Under the pieces are notes generated by a model. It ran no database searches. It was given only the letters and a program-made list of their open reading frames with translations, and was not told where the DNA came from. Positions 44,939 to 53,755 of a stretch of 64,000 nucleotides of DNA are shown here, piece by piece (within the stretch, counting starts at the first letter, position 1; the number at the start of each line of letters is the position of its first letter). Source of the DNA: Marinobacterium aestuarii (GTDB taxonomy: Bacteria; Pseudomonadota; Gammaproteobacteria; Pseudomonadales; Balneatricaceae); NCBI RefSeq assembly GCF_001651805.1, contig NZ_CP015839.1:3038001-3102000 (forward strand). Direction: 5' to 3'. A program made the position numbers and the translations under genes.

Positions 44939-46441
44939 ATGGACCAATTAGTCTCTGCATTCGTAGCCCTGGCGCAGCCCGCCCCCCTGTTCTTTATCAC
45001 CCTGGGGGTTTTCCTGGGGATCGTTGTCGGCGCCATACCCGGCCTTGGGGGCGCCATGCTGATTGCACTGCTGCTGCCCCTGACCTTTTACATGGACAGC
45101 CTGCTGGCACTGATGCTGCTGGTATCCATTTACGTGGGCTCAGTCAGCGGCGGCCTGATTACCGCCGTGATGCTGAATATGCCCGGCACCCCCTCCGCCC
45201 TGATGACCACCCTGGATGGCCATCCAATGGCGGCCAGCGGCAAGGCCGGGCGCGCGCTTAGCCTGGGGATTATGGCGTCTTTTGTGGGCGGCCTGATTTC
45301 CTGGATTTTCCTGGCGTTGCTGTCACCGCCACTGTCCCGCTTTGCCCTGCAGTTCGGCCCCTACGAGCTGTTCAGCCTGGTGATGATGGCGCTGGTACTG
45401 ATTGCCACCATTTCTGAAGGATCCATGGTCAAGGGGCTGCTGATCGCCCTGTTCGGCATGGCCGTTGCCATGGTGGGTACCGACAAGTCATCCGGCTATG
45501 TACGCTATGACTTTGGCATTGATGATCTGGGTGCCGGCTTTCGGTTGCTGCCCGTACTGCTGGGCGTATTCGTTATCAGCCAGATCATCGAAGACCTGCT
45601 CAAGCCCGATCAAAAAGTAACCCAGCAGAGAGTCCCCCTCAAGGACCTGCTGCCGAGCAAACAAGACCTGGTGAAACATGGCCCCAATGCCGCTCGCTCA
45701 TCCCTGATCGGCACCTGGATCGGCGTTCTGCCCGGGGTCGGCAGCGCGGTTGCCGCAATCGTCGCCTATACCCTGAGTAAAAATTTCTCCAAACATCCGG
45801 AGCGCTTTGGCACCGGCGAGGAGGCCGGCGTTGTCGCTGCCGAGTCATCCAACAATGCCTCTGTCAACGGTGCCCTGATTCCCCTGATTACCCTCGGGAT
45901 TCCCGGCAGCGTCATCGATGCGATACTGATAGGCGCACTGGTCATTCATGATCTTCAGCCCGGGCCACTGCTGTTTCAAAACAGCCCGGACATTGCCTAT
46001 GGCGTCATTGCCGCCGCATTCGTGGCCAACATTGTGATGGTGGTACTGATGTTCCTCGGCGTACGCCAGATCGCCTCCATCGCATCGGTCGACAAAGCCT
46101 ATCTGTACCCGGCCATCCTGGTGTGCTGCGTCATTGGCACCTACTCCCTTGGCAACAGCTTCTTCGATATCTGGGTCATGCTGGGCTTTGGTGCCATTGG
46201 CTTTATCTTCCGCAAGGGCGGTTATCCGATCGGCCCCTTTGTACTGGGGTACATACTCGCGCCCCTGGCCGAAAAGGAACTGCGCAGCGGCCTGATGCTG
46301 TATGACGGCAGTATTGAGCCGATGTTTACCCGCCCCATTTCGCTGGTTTTCATTGCCATCACCCTGCTCTTTTCACTCTGGCCCTTCCTCCGAGCCTGGA
46401 TGCAGAAAAGATCCCACAGCTCTGTAAACAAAAGCGCATAA
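44939..46441 (+). CDS. TTT transporter large membrane subunit (TctA-like)
   Basis: 500 residues, normal for TctA, with about twelve membrane segments. Conserved loops VVGAIPGLGGAMLIAL, NMPGTPSALMTTLDGHPMA, IGVLPGVGSAVAAIVAY, AAESSNNASVNGALIPLITLGIPGS and FRKGGYPIGPFVLGYILAPLAEK match the family. It is the channel-forming subunit driven by ion gradients. Final gene of the LysR-controlled operon; a strong terminator lies about 90 bp behind it. Confidence 0.95.
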   Translation: MDQLVSAFVALAQPAPLFFITLGVFLGIVVGAIPGLGGAMLIALLLPLTFYMDSLLALMLLVSIYVGSVSGGLITAVMLNMPGTPSALMTTLDGHPMAASGKAGRALSLGIMASFVGGLISWIFLALLSPPLSRFALQFGPYELFSLVMMALVLIATISEGSMVKGLLIALFGMAVAMVGTDKSSGYVRYDFGIDDLGAGFRLLPVLLGVFVISQIIEDLLKPDQKVTQQRVPLKDLLPSKQDLVKHGPNAARSSLIGTWIGVLPGVGSAVAAIVAYTLSKNFSKHPERFGTGEEAGVVAAESSNNASVNGALIPLITLGIPGSVIDAILIGALVIHDLQPGPLLFQNSPDIAYGVIAAAFVANIVMVVLMFLGVRQIASIASVDKAYLYPAILVCCVIGTYSLGNSFFDIWVMLGFGAIGFIFRKGGYPIGPFVLGYILAPLAEKELRSGLMLYDGSIEPMFTRPISLVFIAITLLFSLWPFLRAWMQKRSHSSVNKSA

Positions 46442-46506
46442 AGCCACATAATGTTCTCAGGGAACCCCAGGGATAACGGAAATTTTGAAAATGCAGGAGC
46501 AATTTT

Positions 46507-46524
46507 CAGGGACGTACGTCCCTG
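46507..46524. other. 18-bp perfect palindrome CAGGGACGTACGTCCCTG
   Basis: A loop-free perfect palindrome 65 bp past the TctA stop, next to a second inverted repeat (TGAAAAT/ATTTTCA) and just before the bidirectional terminator. It may extend the transcription end structure or be a protein site; nothing in the sequence decides. Confidence 0.6.
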
Positions 46525-46530
46525 TACATA

Positions 46531-46562
46531 AAAACGGCCGCGCTGGTGGGCGCGGCCGTTTT
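46531..46562. terminator. Bidirectional terminator between TTT operon and catBCA
   Basis: 13-bp perfect stem (AAAACGGCCGCGC with its complement, loop TGGTGG). T-tracts in both directions (AAAA at one end, TTTT at the other) let it serve convergent tctA-like (+) and catA (-). Confidence 0.92.
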
Positions 46563-46614
46563 CGATGGCGCATAAAGACTGTCTGGCCGGTACTTGGGTA
46601 CCGGCCGGCTGGAC

Positions 46615-47544
46615 TTAGTCCTGCAGTACGCGTGGGCGGTTGCTGCGCTGCTCGGCATCCGGGGCTGCCGCTTTCTGCAGCTGGAAGTCGAAATCCAGCT
46701 CGGCGAAGGGACCTTCGATACCACGGTCCTTGGCAGCGGCGGCATCGTCGATAAAGCGGATATCACCGACCAGACCATCGCGGGTAGCGTAGGCGAAGTC
46801 GTCCCACAGGAACTTGTCGCCGGCCAGGTTGATCTGGGTGGTCAGGTGACGGTGACCCGGTGCCGACACGAAGAAGTGCACGTGCGCCGGGCGCTGACCG
46901 TGACGGCCGAGCTGGGTCAGCACTTCCTGGGTGGTGCCTTCCGGCGGGCAACCGTAACCTGAGGGCACTATGCTGCGCACGCGGTAGCGACCTTCAGCGT
47001 CGGTGACGATGCGACGACGCAGGTTGAACTCGGACTGGGTGGAGTCGAAGTAGGAATAGGTGCCATTGGTGTTGGCATGCCAGATATCGACCACGGCGCC
47101 GGCCACAGGCGTGCCATCGGTATCCAGAATACGCCCCTGCAGGAACATCACAGTACCGGCGTCTGTGCCGTCGTCCATGCGTGCTTCGCCTTCGGACATA
47201 GGTGCGCCAGCCACGTAGAGCGGGCCTTCGATGGTGCGCGGCGTACCGCCGGTGTGGCCCTCTGCAGCATCCTGGGCATCCAGCAGCAGATCGAAGTAAT
47301 GCTCCAGCCCCAGACCCGGTATCAGCAGGCCAGCTTCGCTGCCGGCACCCATGCGGTTGAGGTAGTCAACGCCTTTCCAGAACTCATCCTGAGTGACTTC
47401 AAGGTCTTCAATGATCTTGGCGGCATCGTTGATAATGCGCAGGATCAGCTGCTTCATCCGTGGGTTACCCTGTTCATTGTCCAGGCCTGCGGCCTTGTTG
47501 AACAGATCCTGTACCTGGTCGGTGTGAGCCAATTTAATGGTCAT
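46615..47544 (-). CDS. catA: Catechol 1,2-dioxygenase
   Basis: 309 residues, intradiol dioxygenase. Fe(III) ligands are visible in RTIEGPLYVAGAP (Tyr), SGYGCPPEGTTQ (Tyr) and HGQRPAHVHFFVSAPGHRHLTTQI (two His). The N-terminal helical linker domain is present. It cleaves catechol to cis,cis-muconate. Last gene of catBCA, 54 bp after catC, in the same order as Pseudomonas. The rest of the beta-ketoadipate pathway is not in the window. Confidence 0.96.
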   Translation of the reverse strand: MTIKLAHTDQVQDLFNKAAGLDNEQGNPRMKQLILRIINDAAKIIEDLEVTQDEFWKGVDYLNRMGAGSEAGLLIPGLGLEHYFDLLLDAQDAAEGHTGGTPRTIEGPLYVAGAPMSEGEARMDDGTDAGTVMFLQGRILDTDGTPVAGAVVDIWHANTNGTYSYFDSTQSEFNLRRRIVTDAEGRYRVRSIVPSGYGCPPEGTTQEVLTQLGRHGQRPAHVHFFVSAPGHRHLTTQINLAGDKFLWDDFAYATRDGLVGDIRFIDDAAAAKDRGIEGPFAELDFDFQLQKAAAPDAEQRSNRPRVLQD

Positions 47545-47598
47545 GATGCATTCCTCACTTCTTATTTATGTAGGCTAGTACGGAAAAAGTACGGCTAA

Positions 47599-47889
47599 TC
47601 AACGATCATCGGCATGGATGGACGACGCGTGGCGGCAGAGCGCCTCGACTTCGATATCCATATAGGGAAACAGCGGCAGCTGCATCAGGATGTCATGCAG
47701 TTCCTGGGTACTGTCGACATCAAACAGGCTGTAGTTGGCGTACTGGCCGGCGATACGCCACAGGTGGCGCCACTTGCCCTCGTGCTGCAGGCGCTGCGCC
47801 AGCGCCTTCTCTTCAGCCTTGATCAGCTCGATCTTGGCCGGATCTATGTCCAGGGGGATATTAACGGTCATTTTTACGTGAAACAGCAT
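47599..47889 (-). CDS. catC: Muconolactone delta-isomerase
   Basis: 96 residues, normal length. Pattern MLFHVKMTVNIPLD, QRLQHEGKWRHLWRIAGQYANYSLFD and LPLFPYMDIEVEALCRH matches CatC, a decameric small isomerase that converts muconolactone to beta-ketoadipate enol-lactone. 23 bp behind catB. Confidence 0.96.
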   Translation of the reverse strand: MLFHVKMTVNIPLDIDPAKIELIKAEEKALAQRLQHEGKWRHLWRIAGQYANYSLFDVDSTQELHDILMQLPLFPYMDIEVEALCRHASSIHADDR

Positions 47890-47912
47890 TTAAAGTATCT
47901 CCTGGGAAAAGG

Positions 47913-49034
47913 TTATTTGCGGCTGAAGAACGCCAGGCGCTCTTCATCGAGGGTCAGACCGATGCCCGGCGTACGGGGCACTTCCAGCTGAAAATCACGG
48001 TATACCGGCGGCTCTGTGACGATGTCTTCGGTCAGCAGCAGCGGACCAAACAGTTCTGTGTGCCAGGTCAGCTTTTTCAGCGTCAGGAAGGCATGGGCGG
48101 CCGCCAGCGAGCCGACGCTGCCCTCCAGCATAGTCGCGCCGTAAAGGCCTATGCCGGCGGCCTCGGCGATGGCGGCGGTGCGCAGCACGGCCCGCGGGCC
48201 GCCGTTCTTGGCAATCTTGAGGGCAAAGACCGAGGCCGCGCCTTCGGCCGCCAGATTAAAGGCATCCTCCACGCATTCGATCGACTCGTCCGCCATAATC
48301 GGCGCCGGGCTGCGCTGGTTCAGGCGCACCTGACCGCTGCGATTGTTGCGTGAAATGGGCTGTTCGATCAGGTCGATACCGTTGTCACCCAGCTCCTGGC
48401 AGGCGCGGATAGCCACCGCCTCATCCCAGGCCTGATTGACGTCGACACGCACCGAGCCGCGGTCCCCCAGAGCCTTCTTGATGGCGATCACATGCTTGAG
48501 ATCGCGGCTGACTTCGTTGGCGCCAATCTTGAGCTTGAAGACACGGTGCCTGCGGATATCCAGCATGTGCTCGGCCTCGGCGATATCCTTGTCGGTATCG
48601 CCACTGGCCAGGGTCCAGGCGACCTCCAGAGAGTCGCGCACGCGCCCGCCCAGCAGCTCGCTCACCGCCATGCCAAGGCGCTTACCCTGGGCATCCAGCA
48701 AGGCGGTTTCAATACCGGACTTGGCAAAGGTATTGCCCTTGATGGTGCGATCCAGACGCTGCATGGCGGCATTGACGTTACTGGCATCCTGCCCGACCAG
48801 CAAAGGTGCGAAGAAACGGTCAATATTGGTCTTCATGCTGTCCGGGCTTTCGTTGCCGTAGGCCAGGCCGCCAATGGTAGTGGCCTCGCCTATACCTTCA
48901 ACACCGTCGGCGCAGCGGATGCGCACTATCACCATGGTCTGGTGCTGCATGGTGTGCATGGCCAGCTGATGCGGTCTTATGGTTGGCAGATCAACGATGA
49001 TGGTTTCAACCGACTCTATCGCACTAGAAATCAT
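47913..49034 (-). CDS. catB: Muconate cycloisomerase
   Basis: 373 residues from the ATG at 49034, the length of P. putida CatB; GAGTGGG 6-8 bases upstream supports it over a GTG at 49046. Enolase-superfamily fold: catalytic Lys in the FKLKIGANE motif, metal ligands in VRVDVNQAWDE, PIMADESIE, and later. It converts cis,cis-muconate to muconolactone. First gene of catBCA, divergent from catR. Confidence 0.95.
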   Translation of the reverse strand: MISSAIESVETIIVDLPTIRPHQLAMHTMQHQTMVIVRIRCADGVEGIGEATTIGGLAYGNESPDSMKTNIDRFFAPLLVGQDASNVNAAMQRLDRTIKGNTFAKSGIETALLDAQGKRLGMAVSELLGGRVRDSLEVAWTLASGDTDKDIAEAEHMLDIRRHRVFKLKIGANEVSRDLKHVIAIKKALGDRGSVRVDVNQAWDEAVAIRACQELGDNGIDLIEQPISRNNRSGQVRLNQRSPAPIMADESIECVEDAFNLAAEGAASVFALKIAKNGGPRAVLRTAAIAEAAGIGLYGATMLEGSVGSLAAAHAFLTLKKLTWHTELFGPLLLTEDIVTEPPVYRDFQLEVPRTPGIGLTLDEERLAFFSRK

Positions 49035-49120
49035 TTCAATACCCACTCGGTTCTAAACTTGCTTGAACCGATACTGACCTGAAAAAACGCCGGACTCCAA
49101 TATTGAATTTGTCTGGTACT

Positions 49121-49135
49121 ATACTCAGCAGGTAT
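49121..49135. promoter_or_regulatory. LysR-type box in the catR/catB promoter
   Basis: ATAC-N7-GTAT dyad (a T-N11-A box) centrally in the divergent promoter region, consistent with a CatR site responding to muconate. Confidence 0.6.
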
Positions 49136-49164
49136 GAAAAGTCACTCGCCGCTTTGGAGGCTCA

Positions 49165-50049
49165 ATGGAACTGCGTCACTTGCGTTACTTTCAGGTACTG
49201 GCCCAGACACTCAACTTCACCCGCGCCGCCGAATTGCTGCATATCGCCCAGCCGCCGCTGAGCCGGCAGATACAGCAGCTCGAAGAAGAACTGGGTGTGA
49301 CCCTCATTGAGCGCAGCCGGCCGCTGCGCCTGACCGAGGCCGGGCGCTTCTTCCATGAGCACTCCAGCGCCCTGCTCGAGCAATTGACCAAGGTCTGCGA
49401 CAATACCCAGCGCATTGGCCAGGGCCGCAAACGCTGGATGGGGATCGGCTTTGCACCCTCCACCCTCTATGGCGTACTGCCGCAGCTGATCAGCCGCCTG
49501 CGCAGCGATGAGGGTATTGAACTGGGCCTGAGCGAGCTCACCACCGTACAGCAGATTGAGGCGCTCAAGGCCGGGCGCATCGATATCGGCTTTGGCCGCA
49601 TCCATATTGCCGACCCCAGCGTCCTCCAGATAGTGCTGACCGAAGATCCACTGGTCGCGGCCCTGCCCGCCAACCACCCGCTGCAGGGCAAGACAATCTG
49701 TCTTGCGGATCTTGCCCGCGAACCCTTCGTGCTCTACCCCGGCAATCCGCGCCCCAGCTACGCCGATCATGTGCTGCAGCTGTTTGCCCGCCACAGCCTG
49801 CGGCTGGACGTAGTGCAGTGGACCAATGAAATGCAAACCGCCATCGGCCTGGTCGCCGCCGGCATAGGCGTGACCCTGGTACCTTCCTCGGTACAGCAAC
49901 AACACCGCCAGGACGTACACTACATCCCACTGCAGGAACAGGACGCCACCTCCCCCATCATCCTCAGTCTGCGCACCAGCGACAGCTCGCCGCTGGTGAG
50001 CCATTGCCGGGAACTGATTGGGGAGTTTCTGGAAGAGGCACAGCGCTAA
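49165..50049 (+). CDS. catR: LysR-family regulator CatR
   Basis: 294 residues. HTH (LAQTLNFTRAAELLHIAQPPLSRQIQQLEEELG) and an effector domain with GFAPSTLYGVLPQLISRLR, the CatR/CatM/BenM pattern. It probably binds cis,cis-muconate and activates catBCA, encoded divergently 130 bp away. GGAGG is upstream of its ATG. Confidence 0.94.
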   Translation: MELRHLRYFQVLAQTLNFTRAAELLHIAQPPLSRQIQQLEEELGVTLIERSRPLRLTEAGRFFHEHSSALLEQLTKVCDNTQRIGQGRKRWMGIGFAPSTLYGVLPQLISRLRSDEGIELGLSELTTVQQIEALKAGRIDIGFGRIHIADPSVLQIVLTEDPLVAALPANHPLQGKTICLADLAREPFVLYPGNPRPSYADHVLQLFARHSLRLDVVQWTNEMQTAIGLVAAGIGVTLVPSSVQQQHRQDVHYIPLQEQDATSPIILSLRTSDSSPLVSHCRELIGEFLEEAQR

Positions 50050-50221
50050 GATGCAGCGGTGCAAGATGCAGCGCTATAAGACGTGAGCACAGAACGACAG
50101 AGCAACAGAGCATCAAGGCTGTTGGCAGCCCTGTGGCGGGAGATAGGCTAAGAGCCTGCTGACGGCATCGCTTGATGCTGAACACGCCGCTGAGCAGCGC
50201 CCTCAGCAACGGAAAAGAAAA

Positions 50222-51142
50222 TCAATGTCCAAACACCGACCAGCCGGTTTTCTGCACCAGCATTTCCAGCGCTTCGGTGCCCAGCTTGCTGTTGCCAATT
50301 TTGTCGAGCCCCGGTGACCAGACCGCTATCGAGCCCTTGCCCGGCGCAATGGCGAGAATACCGCCGCCGACGCCACTCTTGCCCGGCAGGCCAACCCGGT
50401 AGGCAAATTCGCCCGAGCCATCGTAGTGGCCACACATCAGCATCATCGAGTTGATACGCCGCGCCCGCTGGGCCGATACCACCCGCACACCGGTGTTGGC
50501 GTTAACGCCATCGGACACCAGAAACTGGCCGGCCTGGGCCAGTTGCTGGCAGGTCATCGAAATGGAGCAGTGGTGAAAGTAGGTGCCCAGCACTTGCTCC
50601 ACCGGATGCTTGATACGGCCGAACGAGGCCATAAAGTGCGCCAGTGAGGCATTGCGATCACCGGTTTTCAGCTCCGAGCGCGCCACCTTTTCGTCAATAC
50701 CGATGCTGGCATCATTAGCGATAAAGCGCACGAACTGCAGAATCTCCGCCAGGGTTTCCCGGGGCTTATGCCCCATCATGATGGCATCCACAATGGCGAT
50801 GGCGCCGGCATTGATAAAGGGATTGCGCGGCTTGCCGCTCTCATGCTCCAGCTGCACGATGGAATTGAACGGATCCCCCGAGGGTTCCCGCCCGACCCGC
50901 GACCAGACCGCGTCACCGAGCTTGCCCAGGGCAATGGTGAGGGTAAACACCTTGGAAATACTCTGGATAGAAAACAGATCGCTGGCGTTGCCCGCACTGA
51001 AGGTGCGTCCATCCGCCAGCGCCACACTGATGCCAAACTGCTGCGGATCAACGATGGCAAGCTCCGGAATATACTGCGCTACCTCGCCCCTGTCCTCCCG
51101 GGTGGAAAGGGTTGCGGTAATCTCGTCCAGGATGTCCTGCAT
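50222..51142 (-). CDS. glsA: Glutaminase A
   Basis: 306 residues, serine-dependent beta-lactamase-related glutaminase. Ser-x-x-Lys lies in [39 protein letters not shown] and [18 protein letters not shown] are further conserved blocks. It hydrolyses glutamine to glutamate and ammonia. Alone on the minus strand; a MITE-like element begins 77 bp upstream of its start. Confidence 0.95.
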   Translation of the reverse strand: MQDILDEITATLSTREDRGEVAQYIPELAIVDPQQFGISVALADGRTFSAGNASDLFSIQSISKVFTLTIALGKLGDAVWSRVGREPSGDPFNSIVQLEHESGKPRNPFINAGAIAIVDAIMMGHKPRETLAEILQFVRFIANDASIGIDEKVARSELKTGDRNASLAHFMASFGRIKHPVEQVLGTYFHHCSISMTCQQLAQAGQFLVSDGVNANTGVRVVSAQRARRINSMMLMCGHYDGSGEFAYRVGLPGKSGVGGGILAIAPGKGSIAVWSPGLDKIGNSKLGTEALEMLVQKTGWSVFGH

Positions 51143-51219
51143 GGCTGCTCCGGCGGTGCTCTGTGTTGGAATGATTATCGTGCGGCGGCCGCATTATAAC
51201 CGGGGCCTGAAAGCGAGCA

Positions 51220-51490
51220 CTAGTGTACTGCTTCGCTCTAATAGGTGCTTATAGAGCCCGCCAATGCGTGTCCGGCAAGGCGCCGTTCGCCGGTAATAGT
51301 GGGGCTCTTGCCAAGAGGGGTAACGCAGCAGGGCGCGAATGGGCGCGCTCCCTGCGGGCGAGCCGCCTGAAGGTCGTCCGCGGTGTTGCATTTCCTTGAA
51401 ACAGGCCCGCTATGGCTTCGAAAATGCGCCGTGCGGCCAACCTCCTGGTGACTCGCTAAAAGCGCCTCTAAGAGCGAAGCAGTACACTAG
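51220..51490. mobile_element. MITE-like element with 20-bp terminal inverted repeats
   Basis: Perfect 20-bp inverted repeats at 51220-51239 and 51471-51490 (CTAGTGTACTGCTTCGCTCT and its complement) bound a 271-bp segment with no gene. The terminal CTAGTGTACTG is shared with the element at 8667-8829. Both are bordered by CTAG, suggesting TA-targeted IS630-type mobilisation. The right end coincides with the stop codon of the gene at 51487-51861. Confidence 0.75.
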
Positions 51491-51861
51491 CGGTTGATTG
51501 CAATACTGAAATTGCAGGCACCAGATTCTATAGCCTCATCAAGGGTCAAGACCCTGAGGTTGACGGACAGCTGTCCGGGTGTATTTACGGCATTCTGCTG
51601 TACCCAGTCCGCCATTGCCTGCCTCCAGGCGTCCAGCGCGGATTCCACGGCGTTAACGTCCTCAAGCAGCATGGGGGGCGCCAACAGTATCGGGACACGG
51701 GACTCCAGACCCACAGCCAGCGGCATGACGAAATCGGCCTCCAAGGCCAGACGCAACGGTGGATCTGCCAATGCATGCAGTGCCGCCAGGCACTGCTGCT
51801 GAAATTCGTCCACAGATGCCAGCGCCACAGTGACCAACCTCGGGGTTTCCCTGGATTCCAT
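51487..51861 (-). CDS. Hypothetical protein ending in the MITE-like element
   Basis: 124 residues from the ATG at 51861 (AAGGA about 8 bases upstream). Pattern TPRLVTVALASVDEFQQQCLAALHALADPP and LGLESRVPILLAPPMLLEDVNAVESALDAWRQAMADW; no family recognised, no signal or membrane segment. The stop TAG is within the CTAG at the element's right end. The restored empty site would also read TAG here, so the protein is probably not truncated by the insertion. Confidence 0.65.
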   Translation of the reverse strand: MESRETPRLVTVALASVDEFQQQCLAALHALADPPLRLALEADFVMPLAVGLESRVPILLAPPMLLEDVNAVESALDAWRQAMADWVQQNAVNTPGQLSVNLRVLTLDEAIESGACNFSIAINR

Positions 51862-52045
51862 TGCACACATCCTTGAGCCTGCTGTTTAAGTCAGGGGGCC
51901 TGTCTCCCCTGCGTGAACTATTAACCTGGCAGATGAATAGCCCCTGTGCGGGCAAAAAACGCTAACGGCGGCGCAAAAGGCGGATGCCCGTCATGCTGGC
52001 GCGACCGCTCGCTTGCATGCCGGTGCTTTCATGGCCGCCTCAATC

Positions 52046-52399
52046 TTACTGACCCGCCGCCGCGACAAAAGCGATTTCCACCAACAGTTCCGGCCGTGCC
52101 AGTTCCGCTTTTACGCAGGCGCGACTGGGCGCGCAACCTGCCGGCAGCCAGGCCTCCCAGGCGGCGTTGAAGCCTGCGAAGTTGGCGAAATCGGTAACAT
52201 AAATGGTCACGGACAGAATGCGCGACTTGTCACTGCCCACGGATGCCAGCGATGCCTCGGCCTGCTCGAAAATCTGCTGCGCCTGCCCGACGATGTCCGT
52301 GCTGGTATCACCTTCGGCGACTTCAACAAAGTGCGCGATACCGTTGTAAACAGTGGCGTCCGACCAGCGCGGACAGGGATTGATACGTTGAATATCCAC
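52046..52399 (-). CDS. RidA/YjgF family protein
   Basis: 117 residues from a GTG at 52399 (AGGG about 8 bases ahead); this start gives the usual MDIQRINPCPRWSD. The pattern ATVYNGIAHFVEVA, DIVGQAQQIFEQAEASLASVGSDKSRILSVTIYVTDF and CVKAELARPELLVEIAFVAA matches. RidA proteins deaminate reactive enamine/imine intermediates. The canonical Arg near the end (xARxELPxD-like) is replaced by CVKAELARPELLVEI, so the subgroup is not the archetypal RidA. Located near the tartrate island but probably independent. Confidence 0.86.
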   Translation of the reverse strand: MDIQRINPCPRWSDATVYNGIAHFVEVAEGDTSTDIVGQAQQIFEQAEASLASVGSDKSRILSVTIYVTDFANFAGFNAAWEAWLPAGCAPSRACVKAELARPELLVEIAFVAAAGQ

Positions 52400-52759
52400 A
52401 GAGAAACCCTGAAAAATGGATGATGAAATCAGGCCCGGATAATAACGGATTCCTGCTGGCGCGGTAAGGGCTTCAGGGTGAAGCAAGGGGCAAGGATAAA
52501 GGTGAAAAGTGCAAGTCCACTTTTGTAGGGGCACATCAGCCCGGAATCATGCGCCGAAGGTGGTCCAGCACCTGCAGGAGCCCGCCTGACTATTGGTCAG
52601 CCAAGTTAATAGCACTGATCTGCAGTGGGTGACGCCACTGCCGGGCAGTCACCGTGAAACCATATCAATACTGTAGTGAACCAGATTCAACAGACTAATC
52701 AGTATTGTGGTGTACAAATGTAACCGCGATAACAACTACAACCCCCAAAGGTGACCGCA
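52400..52759. promoter_or_regulatory. Control region upstream of the TctC-like/TctAB operon
   Basis: 360 bp of non-coding sequence. It holds an inverted repeat of CAATACTG (52666-52673) and CAGTATTG (52700-52707), with longer near-identical flanks (ATCAATACTGTAGTG and ATCAGTATTGTGGTG, 34 bp apart), a likely regulator site. GC-rich short repeats near 52490-52560 show no further order. Confidence 0.45.
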
Positions 52760-53740
52760 GTGAATTCGAATAACCTAAAAACAATGCTCATATCCGTAGC
52801 CGCCACCACCGCGCTTGCCGTGGCCCCCTTTATGACCACGGCATCGGCAGACAGTTATCCCAGCAAGCCGGTGAACTACATCATTCCGTTCAATGCCGGT
52901 GGCGAATCGGACCTGTCAGCCCGCTTCCAGCAGGCATCTTTCGAGAAGGTCGCCGGAGCTCCCACAGTCATTCAGTATATGGCGGGCGCCGGCGGTGCCT
53001 CCGCCTGGTCACAGCTGAATAGCATGCCCGGGGATGGCTATACCATCATGGGCATCAATATTCCCCATACCATTCTGCAACCGCTACAAAAAGAAGTCGG
53101 CTATCAAACGGATGACCTGACACCGGTTCATTACTTCCATTACACACCGGATGCCATTTTCGTCCCGACCGATAGCCCGTTCAAGACCCTGTCCGATCTG
53201 ATGGACTATGCCAGTAAGAATCCGGCCATGGTCACTTTCAGCGGCTCGGGCTCCAACTCCTCCAATAACATCGCCCAGGTGCGTTTCGATGAACTGGCCG
53301 GCGTAACCACTACCTATATCCCGTTCAGCGGCACCGGCCCGGCCGTGACGGCGGTCTTGGGCAGTCAGGTCATGGCCGGTTTCAACTATGCCACCTCCGG
53401 CTCGAACTACGGTGACAAGCTGCGCATGCTGGCGGTAGCGGCGGAGGAACGTCTGCCCGCATTCCCTGATGTACCCACCTTCCGTGAGCTGAATCTCGAC
53501 CTGGTCGGCGGTGCCTATCGTGGCGTCGCAGTACCCTCGTCCACCCCTGAAAACGTCAAACAGAAGGTGTCGGATATCGTTTCGGCCATTAACGCCGATC
53601 CTGACTTCAAGCAGAAAATGGAAGACGGGGGTTTTGTGCTGACCGATATCACCTATGACAAGATGGACAATTTCATAGCAGCCAAGACCAAGGAATACAC
53701 TGCTGTAGCAGAAAAACTCGGCATCACTGCCAAGCGCTAA
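52760..53740 (+). CDS. TTT-family periplasmic binding protein (TctC-like)
   Basis: 326 residues from a GTG at 52760 with AAAGGTGA about 6-8 bases ahead. Signal peptide 1-30 (LISVAATTALAVAPFMTTASA), then the TctC/Bug pattern (YPSKPVNYIIPFNAGGESDLSARF, GDGYTIMGINIPHT, VTFSGSGSNSSNNIAQVRFD, MLAVAAEERLPAFPDVPT). It binds the substrate for the TctAB fusion encoded 15 bp downstream. By context the ligand is a tartrate- or malate-like dicarboxylate. Confidence 0.92.
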   Translation: MNSNNLKTMLISVAATTALAVAPFMTTASADSYPSKPVNYIIPFNAGGESDLSARFQQASFEKVAGAPTVIQYMAGAGGASAWSQLNSMPGDGYTIMGINIPHTILQPLQKEVGYQTDDLTPVHYFHYTPDAIFVPTDSPFKTLSDLMDYASKNPAMVTFSGSGSNSSNNIAQVRFDELAGVTTTYIPFSGTGPAVTAVLGSQVMAGFNYATSGSNYGDKLRMLAVAAEERLPAFPDVPTFRELNLDLVGGAYRGVAVPSSTPENVKQKVSDIVSAINADPDFKQKMEDGGFVLTDITYDKMDNFIAAKTKEYTAVAEKLGITAKR

Positions 53741-53755
53741 GGGAGCGACCCGAGT

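Noticed and set aside
50189-50207. Hairpin behind glsA as terminator
   Set aside because: Only a 6-bp stem and no T-run in the direction of glsA transcription.
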